Shown here in pieces: positions 53,681 through 64,000 of a stretch of DNA of 64,000 nucleotides. A program made the position numbers and the translations under genes. The stretch comes from Hemileia vastatrix (Eukaryota; Basidiomycota; Pucciniomycetes; Pucciniales; Zaghouaniaceae). The stretch spans positions 12,403,683 through 12,467,682 of the forward strand of contig JASXTE010000002.1 in NCBI GenBank assembly GCA_030280995.1. Direction: 5' to 3'. Numbering within the stretch: position 1 is the first letter of the stretch; the number at the start of each line of letters is the position of its first letter. The notes below the pieces were generated by a model. It was not told the DNA's origin. It was given only the letters and a program-made list of their open reading frames with translations, and ran no database searches.

Positions 53681-54063
53681 ATTAGGGGGTATCAAAGTTG
53701 AGGGATCCACAATTAGAGATCAGGAATTTTTTTTCCCAGGATCATACATTATTAATTGTGGAAGATTCTTATCTACTAGCCCCAGGGCTAGTGGATAATG
53801 AATCCACAATAATGCATTATCCTGCCTCTTATACCCCACTTTCCATTCCTAATTCCTGATCCCAAACTCATCACATTCATGATGGATTTTTAAGAAATTC
53901 ACATGGCTTATAATTGCTGATGCCATACTTAAGCCTTTCCTCACTCTATGCTACTTAATTTTGGTGGTGAAAACTTAAAGTTTTTTTTGATCTACACACC
54001 CCAACTGCACATTTGGTGGTGAATTCCCACTTCCCTCATCACATAAGCCTTCCATCAAAAACT

Positions 54064-55310
54064 ATGAAACACCTCTCTACTTGGCAGCTACTTTACTCAA
54101 CTATGAATGCTATTGCTTTACTTTTAGTTCTATACTATAAATCCAACTCTGATTTGTAAGATGCTTTAGCCTATATGTCTTTTCTTTCCAAAAAGTGTTA
54201 CATAAACCCAAGGGGGCCAAATCTTCATCATGATCCAGATATGATCTCTGCTCCATTCTCAACATTCCTCAACTAAACTTCACTCAACTATTTCAAACTT
54301 CTCCCAATTCTTTCTTCAAACTTTATCAACTCATCTCCAAAAATCCTGTTTTTCATAACAATTCTCAAAATAAACAGTGTGATCCTGCTATTCAACTTGC
54401 TGTTGAACTATGCCTCTTTGGCTCAAATGGAAATGTTGCTGCTGTAAGACATTTGGATAATCTCTTTAACAAAGGATATGGTATGGTGATATTATACACC
54501 AAGTGCTGTATGATTTCTATCCTTTCCCTCAAGTTTCAAACACTTGCTTGGCCAACTCCACAACAGTGACTTGAATCCTCTCAAGTAATTCAAGCCAAAG
54601 GTTTCCCTGGATGTGGCACAACTATAACTTTGAGTCAAAAGCCTGCTCACGATGGAAACCATTATTTGGATTTCAAAAAAAGGTTTCTTAAAAATTTTCT
54701 CCAATTTCACATCTTTCAGAAACCAACTTTTTATCTTCTTTGGAGATACTCTATTGCCATTCAACTTGTCTGTGATGTCAACAAAAATTTTATTGCTTTT
54801 CATAGTGGCTGCCCTGTCTCATGTCATGATTCTTCTGTCTTACAAAGAATGAGAATTTCTCAAAGTCCTAACTCATACTTTGAAGAATCTCAGTACCTCC
54901 TTGCAGACTCAGAATATGCAAATAAAAAGTACATTGTACCTGCTTTCCGTCGTGAAACTTTAGAAAATGACCCCAAAACCCCCATTAATTATCACCTTGC
55001 CCAATTAGGAGTATGGATTGAACATGCTATTGGTATTTTAAAGGGATTATTTTCTAGTCTGCGGGAGCTCAGAATCCAATTTCAAAAAAAATTGGAAATC
55101 AAAACTGCAAATCATTGTATCATGACTTGCGTTATACTCCACAATATCCTCTCTGATTTAAAGGATGAGTGGAATGATCTTTATGAAGAAGAGGATCCTG
55201 AACCAGCACTGGCTCTCCCCTCCCTTAAATCAAGAAGCATTCATTCAACTGGCATATGCTCTGTCATTATGCCAATCACCCTCCACCATTTTGACACACA
55301 ACCCTTTTGA
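54064..55310 (+). pseudogene. H2-c Harbinger-like transposase pseudogene
   Basis: ATG 54064 (MKHLST) with early stops. Exon 1 similarity continues to FPGC, where the VDG of the catalytic motif is changed (GTTITLSQKPAHD). Exon 2 is open from 54630 to 55310 once the intron (about 54680-54745) is considered: SIAIQLVCDVNKNFIAFHSG, HDSSVLQRMRIS, LLADSEYANKKYIVPAF (Asp present), WIEHAIGILKGLFSSLREL (Glu present), NDLYEEEDPEPALALPS. Best-kept C-terminal half of the H2 transposase in this window, but the first Asp region and N-terminus are broken. Confidence 0.83.
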
Positions 55311-55689
55311 TTTTTTTGTTTTCATACTCTCAAAATGTCCACTTTGTATACTTTATTCACTTAAGTTGGTATTTTTGTTTTTTACATATTCATTTTTATT
55401 ATTAATTTATGGTGAATATCTCTTTTTTGGATGGCTCATTGGTTTTCCTTCACCAGCTCAACATGAAATTGCATATGTTTTCAGTGTTTCTTTTTTTCAT
55501 TCTTCACTCATATCCTTTTCCTCCTCTCCTCAAACATCCCTCAAATATTTTGGTTGCATTTTTTTAACTCATCTAACCAGGTAGGTCATTTTTTTAATTT
55601 TTATTGATTTTTTGTTTTCTAATCATGATTTTTTTTTGCTTTTTTTTTTTTTTTTTTTTTGTAAGTGCTTCATTTTTTTTTTTTTCAAG

Positions 55690-56235
55690 GTTAAACTAAT
55701 TTTTTTGTTTTTTTCTCTCCCTCTTTAATCTCTTGTCCTGCTCTTTTTCCCTCCTTTCCCCCCTTCTTGACTTCCTCAATCCCCCTTTTCCCCTACTTTA
55801 GGCACTCTTTTTCCTCCCTTTAGGTACTTCCCCCCCCTTTACCCCCTTTTACCCCCTTTAGGCTACCTCTCAACTCCCCCCCTCTCCCCTCTCCCTCTAC
55901 CCTCCACTGTTTCCCTCCCTCCCCCCTTATCCCTTTCCCCCCTCTCCCCTCCCCTCTCAACTCACCTCAACCCTCTATCTATTAGCAAAAAAATTGCTAT
56001 GCGATTTTTTAGCTAGGTAAAGGGAGGAGGAGGCAAGGTGAGAGGGGAGGGGGGAGGGGGAGGGGAGAGGGAGAGGGGGAGTATTGTGAGATAGCCTAAA
56101 GGGGGGGAACAGATGTGCCTAAAGGGTGAAAAAGGGGGAGGGCCTGGTGAAAAAGGGAGGGAAGGGGGTTTTGAGGAGATCAAGAAGGGGGAGGGGGGTT
56201 TTAGGACACCAAAAAGAGGTAAATGAGGCAGAAAA
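55690..56235. repeat. Polypyrimidine/polypurine inverted repeat in H2-c
   Basis: 55715-55985 is almost pure C/T and 56020-56235 almost pure A/G. Stretches pair as an inverted repeat, for example CTTTAGGCTACCTCTCAAC with GTGAGATAGCCTAAAGG, and CCCTTTAGGTAC or CTTTAGGCAC with GTGCCTAAAGGG. The loop is about 35 bp around TTAGCAAAAAAATTGCTATGC. H2-d has the left arm (10320-10640) with a shortened right arm. ORFs across it are compositional artefacts. Confidence 0.72.
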
Positions 56236-56317
56236 GGAGGGGTAATTTGGGTGTATGTAAAAGAAAATATCTTTTATTTTTATTAACATTATTATTATTA
56301 TTATTTTTTTACAGAAT

Positions 56318-56428
56318 CACCATGCATTATGGGGGGCAGACTTTCTAGTAAGTTCCCAACCTTAAACCCAAATTCATATAAAATTGAGTAAAAATTGAGG
56401 TAGTGATGAAACAATAATGGTGAAATAG
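56318..56428. mobile_element. CACTA-like element X2, second terminal piece
   Basis: CACCATGCATTATGGGGGGCAGACTTTCTAGTAAGTTCCCAACC is the other end of the 52624 element (diverged), adjoining AAT at 56315-56317. Interrupted at 56429 by the gypsy-3 LTR; the rest would lie beyond the window. Confidence 0.6.
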
Positions 56429-57234
56429 TGTCACCGGACGACCTACGCACAAGGTCAAGGGTGTTCCTGAAAGTGAGATGAAGGGAGAAGTTTTGAAACT
56501 TCTTTGAAGCACAGAGGGAATGTTCAAGGAAGTGATTTGAAGATGACTCGAAGGAAGAGCTACTGCTTTGAGATATGTTCGATAAGAATCTAAATATAAT
56601 TTAAGGTAATACTAATATTCTTAAGAACTCACAAAGGGTTGTAAACTCAACAATCAAAGATTTAAATTTAGAAATGATTATTGAGAAAATAAGGAAATTT
56701 ACAATAACAATGATTTAACTTTCAGCTTTACCACTATTAACTATAAATACATTTTATAATTTAATTCTAAATAAATATCTAACCAAAATCCAACCCCTTT
56801 TATATCTATTACTCCTCCTTGCATTGACCTCATACCCATCCATCATTACGCACACCACTGACCTCCAAAATTACACCTGTTACACCTGGACCCTCCTCAC
56901 TAACATCCGTTAACCCTTTAATCCTCCTCTAACCATCCCATCCATGCTCACTGACCCTTTTAATAACCCACAGATACTTAATAAACCATTTAGTGGAATA
57001 TTGCATTGACTATTGCACTGTGCGTCGCTTATTGAAGAAAAGACTAAACACACTTTTGAGAAATTGACTAATTTAGATTTAAAGTTTAGATTAGCGCAGT
57101 TGAATAGTGAGTACACAAAGGGAAGTCGCCGTTGCTATGTAGAATTGCTTTCTGCGCTTTGAGTATGGGTTTAGACATCTGTTTTATTGATTTAATGAGC
57201 TGCTTTTCCCTTGAGTGTCACGTGGCGCGTGACA
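56429..57234 (-). repeat. Gypsy-3 3' LTR (about 806 bp)
   Basis: Plus-strand start TGTCACCGGACG and end GCGCGTGACA give the inverted termini TGTCAC...GTGACA. It lies at the 3' side of the minus-strand gypsy-3 pol. AATAG at 56424-56428 would be one copy of the target duplication; its partner is outside the window, so the boundary is inferred from the termini. Confidence 0.62.
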
Positions 57235-57244
57235 GATGCCCAGG

Positions 57245-57251
57245 TATAAAA
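57245..57251 (+). promoter_or_regulatory. TATA box upstream of the antisense accessory gene
   Basis: TATAAAA 11 bp inside the LTR boundary and 91 bp before the ATG at 57336, on the strand opposite to pol. Position fits a separate promoter for the antisense gene. Confidence 0.5.
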
Positions 57252-57335
57252 CGCGATCTCTGTTGAGCATGAGACATATCCTTCCCACACTACTTTCTCT
57301 CAACTCTTCTTTTAATTATTATTTTTTTATTTATT

Positions 57336-58269
57336 ATGTCAACTTGTCCTACCCCAACTCCCACACCTCCACACCCTAAAGCAGATGGTGGAATAGTTAC
57401 CCAGCAATACTCCCAAGCCTTCACGGCCTGCGAGTCAATGGAATATTTTTGTTTTGAAAGCACGGCCACACGAGTTCCTCGCCAGAAATGCGAGTTTTGC
57501 CGTTGGAGATGGGTGGCGTGTGATGCCCTATTGAAAAACGATGCTATTGAGCGACGGTTTACAAAAACCAAATACTGGGTAATACCAAAGACCAAAGAGG
57601 TGGTGGAGGACATTTGGGATGTGCCATTCAGGGAAAGTCAGTCGGAAGAAGTCAATTAGGAGCTCTAGGATACCATAGCGACTTGGGTAACCCAGGCCAC
57701 AGGTAAAAGATGAGGGGTGGAAGAGGAGGTTGATGAATTGGTTGAAGAAGATGAGGATGAAGTCCGCATCTTGAGGTGGACGCCGAAGAAGTGGCAGATG
57801 GTCATCGAAGATGATGAAGAGGAGAAGGAAGTGACGGTGGGGGTCACACCAAAGCTATTTTTAGAGGCTGACCCAGTTTTTGAAGTAAGTCTGCTTTCCT
57901 TTATTTTAAAATTTTGTTACTGATAACCGTATGTTTTTAGAATTCAGATGTCATTGCGGAAGCTCCTATTGTGGAAGAGGCGCCATTGATGCCAGTTGAA
58001 GAAAATCAACCAACGAGGAAACTCTTGACCAGGTATGGTCAAAGAAACATTGGCAGGGTCGACAAGCTTGATTCATTGAAGATTTAAGTGGTGAGGTCGA
58101 CAAGATTATCGATGCTGCCTCCTTCAATGTGGCTGAAGAATTACTGGAGATTGGAGAAGTGGTACCAGTAGGAGAGGAGGAGGTATTTGAGAAATGCAGG
58201 AAGGAAATAAGGGTGGTTTTGGAAAAAATGAAGAAATTGGTTCTGGAGAAAATACAGGAGAAAATTTAA
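57336..58269 (+). pseudogene. Antisense accessory gene of gypsy-3 (Cys-rich, acidic), unknown function
   Basis: Not recognised. ATG 57336 (MSTCPTPTPTPPHPKADGG). Residues about 30-65 hold a Cys-rich patch, CESMEYFCFESTATRVPRQK then CEFCRWRWVACD, a possible zinc finger. The frame stops at 57657 (TAG), but the same frame has two more stops (TAG 57666, TGA about 57708) and then a strongly acidic part (VDELVEEDEDEVRILRW ... EDDEEEKEVTVG). An intron 57885-57940 (GTAAGT...TTTTAG) leads to NSDVIAEAPIVEEAPLMPVEE; a frameshift near 58075 is needed to continue into a helical C-terminus (EKCRKEIRVVLEKMKKLVLE) ending 58269. All three stops could come from C-to-T changes of CAG, CAG and CGA. It lies between pol and the 3' LTR, opposite to pol. 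Confidence 0.55.
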
Positions 58270-59127
58270 AATGGAAAGAAAAAAAGAAAGAGAAAGGAAA
58301 AGAAAAGTAGAAAGCAATTTGTATATTTATCTATTTATTTTATTTTGTTGTTTTAATTGAAATTTTAACACATATTTTATAAGATTTTGAAAAGAAAAAA
58401 AAAAGAAGAAAAAAAATTTTTTGAATGAAGTTTTTTTTTTTATTTTACAATTTTGAAAGAAGAAAAGAAAAAATATTAACTGAGAAAATTTTAGTTTTTT
58501 TTTTTAAGTTTTGAAAAAGAAGAAAAAATTTAAGTAAGAAGAAGGAAAAGGATAGTTGATTGAAACAATTTTGTTTGAAATGAAAATTTAATGAGAGAAA
58601 AAATTTGTTATTTGTGAAAGTTTATTTATTGAAGTTTTTGAGGAATTTCGGGTATTTGAAAAGAAAGAGAAAAATAGTTTTGAAAAAAGAATTTGAAAGA
58701 GAGAAGTAATTTGTTTGAAGAATTTTTAATGAAAGATTGAAAAGTTGAAGTGAAGTTTGAGAAAGATTTTTGTGTTGAGTTTGTGAAAAATTTTGATAGT
58801 TCGAAGAAAAATAATTAAAGAAAAAAATATATAAAAAATTTGAAAGGAGAAAGATAGAAAAAATTTAAAGGAATTATTGATTTTGTAAGGTTTTTTATTT
58901 TTTGATGAATTTTAAGACTTTATATAATTTTAATTTTTTAATTTAATTTAATTTAATTTAAATTAATTTTTTTTTTTAAAAGAAGGTTGAAAAAACTTTT
59001 GAAAAGAAGAAAGAAGAAAACAAAGTAAGGATTTTTTAGATGTAAAGAAGCCTTTAGAATTTTTTAAGAAAAGAAAAAAAAGAGAAAGAAAAGAAAAAAA
59101 AGAGAAGAGAAAAAATAAAAGAGAGTT
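58270..59127. other. A/G-rich non-coding stretch between the antisense gene and gypsy-3 pol
   Basis: Low-complexity GAAAAGAAAGAAA sequence with T runs and a (TTTAA)n phrase at about 58934-58962. No ORF or structured element seen. Confidence 0.6.
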
Positions 59128-60969
59128 CTAAGGTTTTGGTTTTAAAGGATATTTAAGATGAAAAGATTTTAGGAGTTCAGGGGTGTTAGAAACGTTGATG
59201 GCTGGTTCCCAGGATGTTTTGTCTGAGTCGTCGAGGAAGCCTTCCCATCTCACGAGGTATTGAAGTTTCCCCTTGCGCATTCTTGAATCAAGGATACAAC
59301 TTACTTCCCATTCTAGATGGTCTTCTACTTTGACCGGTTCCGGAGGAAGTTGGTTCCTGCCCGGGTATATTTCTCGAGCCAGTTCCAGGAGAGATACGTG
59401 AAAAACAGGGTGAATAGCCGGCCATTTAGGAGGTAGCTTGAGTTGAAATGCAGTTTTAGAGACTTCAGAGTTGATTTTGAATGGTCCCAAGCGTTTTTCA
59501 GCCAGTTTCTTTGATGGTCAAGTCGTTCGAATGTTTCGTGCATCAAGCCATACTTTGTCGCCTGGTTTAAAAGAAGGAGCAGATTGTCAATTTTCGTTGG
59601 CCTGTTCCTTGTACCTTCAAATCGCTAATTCCAAATTTGATTTAAGTTCTTCTTGGAGTCGTGATATGGTTCGAAGATAATGTTCAGCAGGATGACTAGT
59701 TCCTATGTGGATTGAGTTGAATTGAGGATGTCTTCCATAAACAGTTTCGAAAGGAGATTGTTGTGTTGAAGAATGAGTTGAGTTATTATAAGCAAATTCG
59801 GCCAATGGTAACCATGTGGTCCAATCGTCTTGTTGGTAACTGACAAACATTCAAAGGTATTGTTTGAGGATTTGGTTGACCCTTTCCGTTTGCCCATCGG
59901 TTTCAGGATGATAGGCCATGGAGAGATTCCTTGTGACATTGAGTTGTCAACACAGTTGAGTCCAGAATGTGGATAAAAACAACGAGACTCTATCTGAAAT
60001 AATATCATTAGGTAAGCCATGTTTGGAGAATACATATTCTAGAAACAATTTTGAAAAATCTTCTGCTGTAGCAGTAGTAGTAGTTTTAATAAAAATAGAC
60101 ATTTTTGAAAATCTATCTACTATTACTAATATAGCATCAAAATTATTAGAAAGAGGAAGTTGAGAAATGAAATCCATCGATAAAGATTCCCAAGGTTTAG
60201 AGGGAACAGGAAGCGGTTGAAGCAACCCATGCTTCTGGTGACGGGGAGCCTCATTCCTATTACATTCATAACAAGATCTTATATAGGCCTTGATTTCTTT
60301 GGTCATTCCTGGCCAGAAGAAATCCCTCGCTATTAACTGGTAGGTTTTATCGACCCCAAAATAACCAGCTAATGGAGAATCATGTTGACTATTGAAAATC
60401 CATAATTTTATTTCATTGTTGTCGGGTATGACTACTCTACCTTCGAAAACTAATAGACCTGATTCAATACTAAATCTTTTGGCCCCTTGCTTTGAGAGTA
60501 TTTTGTCTTTTAACCCTAAACAATAATTTTCCTTCGACTGAGCTTTGAGGATGTTGGATAGTGGATTTTGAAAAGATTGAATTGTCATTGAACTAAGTTG
60601 ATGAGTCGTGAAAATTGATTTCACATTTGCTGGGTTCTTGTCAGCAAATGCGTCCCCCCGCTGTGGGTAAATGTTGTCCCAACGTGACAAGATATCTGGG
60701 ACAATGCAGTTATTACCTGGGCGATAGGAAATAGAAAAATGAAATTCAGACAGAAATTCAGCCCACCTGGCTTGACACCTGGTTAAAACTTTGAAAGAAA
60801 TAAAGTATTTCAAAGCATTATGGTCTGTTAGAATTTGAAAAGGACTATCTAGGCTGAGAAGAAAAGAGCGCCATTTTTTAAGACAATGAATAATAGCTAA
60901 AAGCTCTTTGTCATGAATTTCATAATTTAATTCTGCTGCAATGAGTTTGTGTGACTCAAAAGAAACAGG
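59128..60969 (-). pseudogene. Gypsy-3 RNase H, integrase and chromodomain
   Basis: 60969-59947 is open: [33 protein letters not shown] (RNase H), ILSRWD, integrase finger [20 protein letters not shown] ... [10 protein letters not shown], then SMDFISQLP (first Asp) and IISDRVSLF (second Asp). Frameshifts at about 59945 and 59610 separate the Glu region ([15 protein letters not shown], changed) and EFAYNNSTHSS. The last part (59490-59128) has a typical chromodomain, EWEVSCILDSRMRKGKLQYL then WEGFLDDSDKTSWEP. Target-site reading via chromatin binding is known for such domains. Inactive copy. Confidence 0.88.
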
Positions 60970-61230
60970 CACCACACAATATGGGGGGCGGACTTGCTAG
61001 CAAGTCCGCAACCTTGGACCCAAACTCACCATAGATTGAACACACATTGAGCTATTGATAAAGGAACCATACAATCAGGGATGAAAACCACTCAGCAGAA
61101 CAGTTTTAGGTGGGTGTTCAAGTAGAGTTCAGTATGGGTTCAGTCTGAGTTCAGTCTGAGTTCCATCTGAGTTCCATCTGAGTTCAGGTTGAGGACTTGC
61201 TAGCAAGTCCACCCCCTATATTGCGTAGTG
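60970..61230. mobile_element. 261-bp CACTA-like MITE with 3-bp duplication
   Basis: Left end CACCACACAATATGGGGGGC, right end complementary to CACTACGCAATATAGGGGG. AGG flanks both sides (60967-60969, 61231-61233). Both ends include GGACTTGCTAGCAAGTCC. The inside has a short direct repeat, GAGTTCAGTCTGAGTTCAGTCTGAGTTCCATCTGAGTTCC. It splits the RT/RNase H part of gypsy-3. This copy defines the family's termini; CAC ends with 3-bp duplications fit the CACTA (EnSpm) superfamily, though no transposase is present. Confidence 0.8.
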
Positions 61231-62146
61231 AGGATGAAACAATTTTGTTTCAGGATTTAATTGAGAAATGACCCCTGAAATAGCATAATCACTTGCATCT
61301 GTGTCGATTATTGTCAAAGGAGAAGGATCAAAGTGTCAAAGAATTGGAGCTGTGGTGAACGCAGTCTTCAATGCTTCGAATTCCTTTCGTGCTGTAGAAG
61401 TAAAAACAAAAGGAATATCTTTTCTAAGAAGAGAAGTAAGATTGGAAATAGTTTTAGATTAATCTTTAATAAATCTTCTATAGAAATTTGCAAAACCCAA
61501 AAATCCTTGTAGGGATTTAACAGTTTTGGGCTCAGGCCATTCCAGGACTTTTTGGACCTTTTTGTTGTCCATTACTAAACCATCAGTGGATAATGTAAAA
61601 CCCAAAAAATCGATTGATTTAAGATGGAATTCCCATTTATTGTGCTTGGCGTAGAGACCTTGATCTCAAAGGCAATTTAGAACCTGTCGAACATGATGAA
61701 TATGTTCATCCAGTGTCTTCGAGAAAATTAAAATATTGTCTAAGTAGACAACAACAAATTGTTCGACAACATCTTGAAAGATGTCATTAACCAAAGTTTG
61801 AGAAGTCAATGGTGCGTTACACAATCCAAAAGTCATAACTAAATATTCAAAACTACCAAATCTAGTGCGCATTGCAGTCAGTGGTTCATGACCTTCCGCA
61901 ATGCAAATAAGATTATAAGTGCCTCTATGATCAATTTTAGAAAAGTAATTAGGACCATTGAAAAGGGTAAGAGGCAATGACATAGGAGGAACAGGATATG
62001 CATTCTTCTTAGTGACTGTGTTGAGCTTTCTATAGTCAACACACAACCTAAGGCTACCATCCTTTTTCTTTACAAAAAGAAAAGGGGAGCCAGTTGGAGA
62101 TTTACTGGCTCTGATAAAACCTTTGGCTACATTCTCTGCAATGTAG
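61231..62146 (-). pseudogene. Gypsy-3 reverse transcriptase, decayed
   Basis: 62046-61666 reads [33 protein letters not shown], and the active-site region [19 protein letters not shown]: the second catalytic Asp of YLDD is Asn, which alone would kill polymerase activity. A TGA precedes this near 62150 and the connection to RNase H has several stops (for example near 61660 and 61460). Joined to 60969 across the MITE. Confidence 0.87.
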
Positions 62147-62148
62147 TC

Positions 62149-63960
62149 TCAAAGAACTTGAGATTCGTCCTTTGACAAAGAATTGACAGGACCTGCCAGA
62201 GGTGCTGGACCTATTAACTCTATTTGATGGTTGTAGGGTTGATCAGGTGGTAACTTATCGGCCTTGCAGATTGAGAAAACATCAAGGAAATCATGATAGA
62301 TTTCAGGTAGAGTTGATTTAATGGCTTCAACGTTGATTTGGTTGTCCTCGTCATCTTCGAGAGAATTTGTCGAGGGAAGACCATAATTGAAAGAGCATGA
62401 TTCGATTACTTCAAGGCAATTTAACTCCTCTTCGAGTGAAGTCATAGAGCTAGAAGAGTTAGCCAATTGCTCATTTAGAGAAAGATCAGATGCTTGCAAG
62501 TCATCTGGCAGAGATTTGTTCTCTAGAAGGACATTGTCAGGTGGGTTGTTTAACTTCCTATTGACCTGCATTGAAGAATCAGAAATATACTTAGTGTGTG
62601 GGGTGATCAATCCCCGTGTCCAATCAATTTCAGGATTCCAATGTGTTAAAAAGTCATGGCCAAGAATGGTATTGTCCAACCTTGGGGCATCCAAGACTGA
62701 TAATTCCCACTCAAAGGGGGGAAATTTTGGAAAGTTGAAAACCCATAAAACTTTCTTACTTACCCAATATTTGGGTTCCTCTGATTCAACCAAGTAAATT
62801 GGAGTTCAACCAATATCTGTAAATGTTAGTTGTAACTTCTCGGCAAAAGATAAACTAACAAAAGAGATTTAAGCTCCAGAGTCTATAAGACAACTGAAGG
62901 GGATATCCTCCTTAAAAAGAATTAATCTCAAGTGGTTTAAGGCAACTCCAGTCCTTAAGACATGGAGGTTCTGTGCACTGGGTGAGATAAGATAGTTTTC
63001 TTTGCACACAAGTAAACTATCTACAAGTTTTTTGATCTTGAACTAGTACCTTCTCTTTCCTTTAACTTCACACAATCTTCTAGCTTGTGCTTACCCCCAC
63101 TATACATACATAACCCATTATCTGCTCGCCTCTTCCTCTCAGCTTCTTTAAGTTCCCCTTTTGCATCCAGTACATTACTGATATCGACTGGGGTTGAGCC
63201 TTTTGGTCAAGGTTTGTCCTTTCCCTTATTGGGTTTGGATTGAGTCAAGGAGGATTGAGTTGTCCGTGGGTGTGAAGAAGGTCCCAATTAAAAATTTAGG
63301 CCTTGATATTTGTTGGCGTATCGACAATGTTGTAGTCATCCTTGGTAAATGCTGTTGAGCTTGAGGGTTCAATCCATTAAATCTGTTAAGGTAGTCATCT
63401 TCTGACCATGAAGATTTAATTGATCCAGAATCCTCGAAGGAAGTCCTTTTTTGAAATGATACTTGAGGGCAGCATCATTCCAACCTACTTGAGTTTGAAG
63501 TGCTCTGAAGTTCAAAATATATTCAGAGGCTTTACCATTATCACTCATGCGAAGAAAATCAAGTTCAATTTCTGCATTGTCAGTTTCATTAGGGTCACTG
63601 AACAATGTGAAGAGTTGGTCTTCAAACTTTTCCCAGTTATTAATAAGTAAGTGGGTTTCTGTTGAAGAGAGCATGAGAAGATAAGGTTTGAACCATCTTG
63701 CTGCTTTTAAGGCTAGAAATGAAGAAGCATAAACAACCTTCTATAAGTTGTTATTGAAGATTCAAGGATCATTATGGAACAGTAGCTTGCAGGTTTTCAA
63801 GAAGGGCCACAATCTGTCTGGATGTTCTCAATCAAATTTATCAGGAGATTTCATGGAAGGAGTTTTGCATTTAGATCCCTCCAAAGACATTGGATTGGAA
63901 AAGGTTTTCATGAAAAGTCTCATGAAGTCCTCCAGCTAATTAGATGGTCCAGGTTCCGAA
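62149..63960 (-). pseudogene. Gypsy-3 gag and protease region, decayed
   Basis: 63674-63369 is a retrotransposon gag fragment (WEKFEDQLFTLFSDPNE, FRALQTQVGWNDAALKYHFKKGLP). Upstream to the window end the frame has repeated stops. Near 63105-63065 a knuckle-like CMYSGGKHKLEDC has Ser for the second Cys. 62793-62149 contains WELSVLDAPRLDNTILGHDFLTHWNPEIDW, the protease flap and tail, followed by an acidic linker. The protease Asp motif upstream (near 62880) is disturbed by a stop (GAYISF preceded by TAA-type sequence). Confidence 0.82.
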
Positions 63961-64000
63961 GGTTGACCAGAAGGGTGAGTAGCAGGGGCGGATGGTTCCT

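Larger units (their letters stand above)
53684..56317 (+). mobile_element. H2-c: transposase half of the H2-b element, inverted
   Basis: Starts AGGGGGTATCAAAGTTGAGG at 53684 and carries the transposase (+), spacer and polypyrimidine/polypurine inverted repeat. Ends ACAGAAT at 56311-56317, where a CACTA-like terminus begins. H2-d is uninterrupted at this place (10816-10825, ACAGAATATT). H2-b supplies the other side (AATATT complement at 52618-52623), so both pieces flank one CACTA-like insertion with an AAT duplication. Confidence 0.8.
56429..64000 (-). mobile_element. Gypsy-3: degenerate chromovirus, 5' end beyond the window
   Basis: Minus-strand gag (63960-63369), protease region (62800-62149), RT (about 62100-61440), RNase H and integrase (60975-59490), chromodomain (59490-59128), an antisense accessory gene, and the 3' LTR. 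It belongs to a different gypsy lineage from gypsy-1 and gypsy-2: chromodomain of classical form, different LTR, different primer region. Many stops and frameshifts mark it as old. Confidence 0.88.

Overview
The window is a transposon graveyard around a small island of two host genes. It looks like a basidiomycete fungus, most likely a rust (Pucciniales). The DNA is strongly AT-rich, introns are short (about 60-120 bp, GT-AG), and it holds nested Ty3/gypsy chromoviruses, PIF/Harbinger-type transposases with Myb-like partner ORFs, and a TET/JBP-like 2OG-Fe(II) oxygenase of the kind expanded in basidiomycetes. The genus cannot be fixed from sequence alone.

Layout. 1-4085: two Harbinger-like elements of one family (H1-A, minus, transposase apparently intact; H1-B, plus, dead, carrying a 1.09-kb solo LTR) lie head to head. 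4086-8335: a broken, minus-strand fragment of a second family (H2-e) with a 2.46-kb CACTA-like insertion. 8336-41554: one old H2 transposon (H2-d) blown apart by two LTR retrotransposons. Gypsy-1 (11455-26234, TSD TATTG) carries a 5.5-kb H2 copy (H2-a) inside its 5' LTR. Gypsy-2 (27000-38739, minus, very young by its LTRs) carries a 2.9-kb H1 copy (H1-C) inside its 3' LTR. 42716-46771: the host genes, a Methyltransf_16-type methyltransferase (minus) and an 11-exon ABC-class ATPase gene (COG3044-like, plus), divergent and 158 bp apart. 47237-56317: a further H2 element (H2-b/H2-c) whose two halves are inverted relative to each other at a CACTA-like element; it also carries a solo LTR. 56429-64000: a degenerate third chromovirus (gypsy-3, minus) with an antisense accessory gene next to its 3' LTR and a 261-bp CACTA-like MITE in pol.

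The most interesting system is H2. Three copies (H2-a, H2-d, H2-b/c) share one order: TIR, Myb-like coiled-coil gene, about 91-bp tandem repeats, a convergent TET/JBP-like dioxygenase gene, a spacer (with a large polypyrimidine/polypurine inverted repeat in the longer copies), Harbinger-like transposase, TIR. A cut-and-paste DNA transposon carrying a putative nucleic-acid base dioxygenase could mark or unmark itself or its target epigenetically. Every TET-like copy here is broken, so an intact family member must be sought elsewhere in the genome.

Several boundaries are unusually firm because filled and empty sites occur in the same window. Removing H1-C from the gypsy-2 left LTR leaves exactly 1176 bp, the length of the right LTR. 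Removing H2-a from the gypsy-1 5' LTR leaves 1129 bp against 1128 bp. Both excisions define 3-bp AT-rich target duplications.
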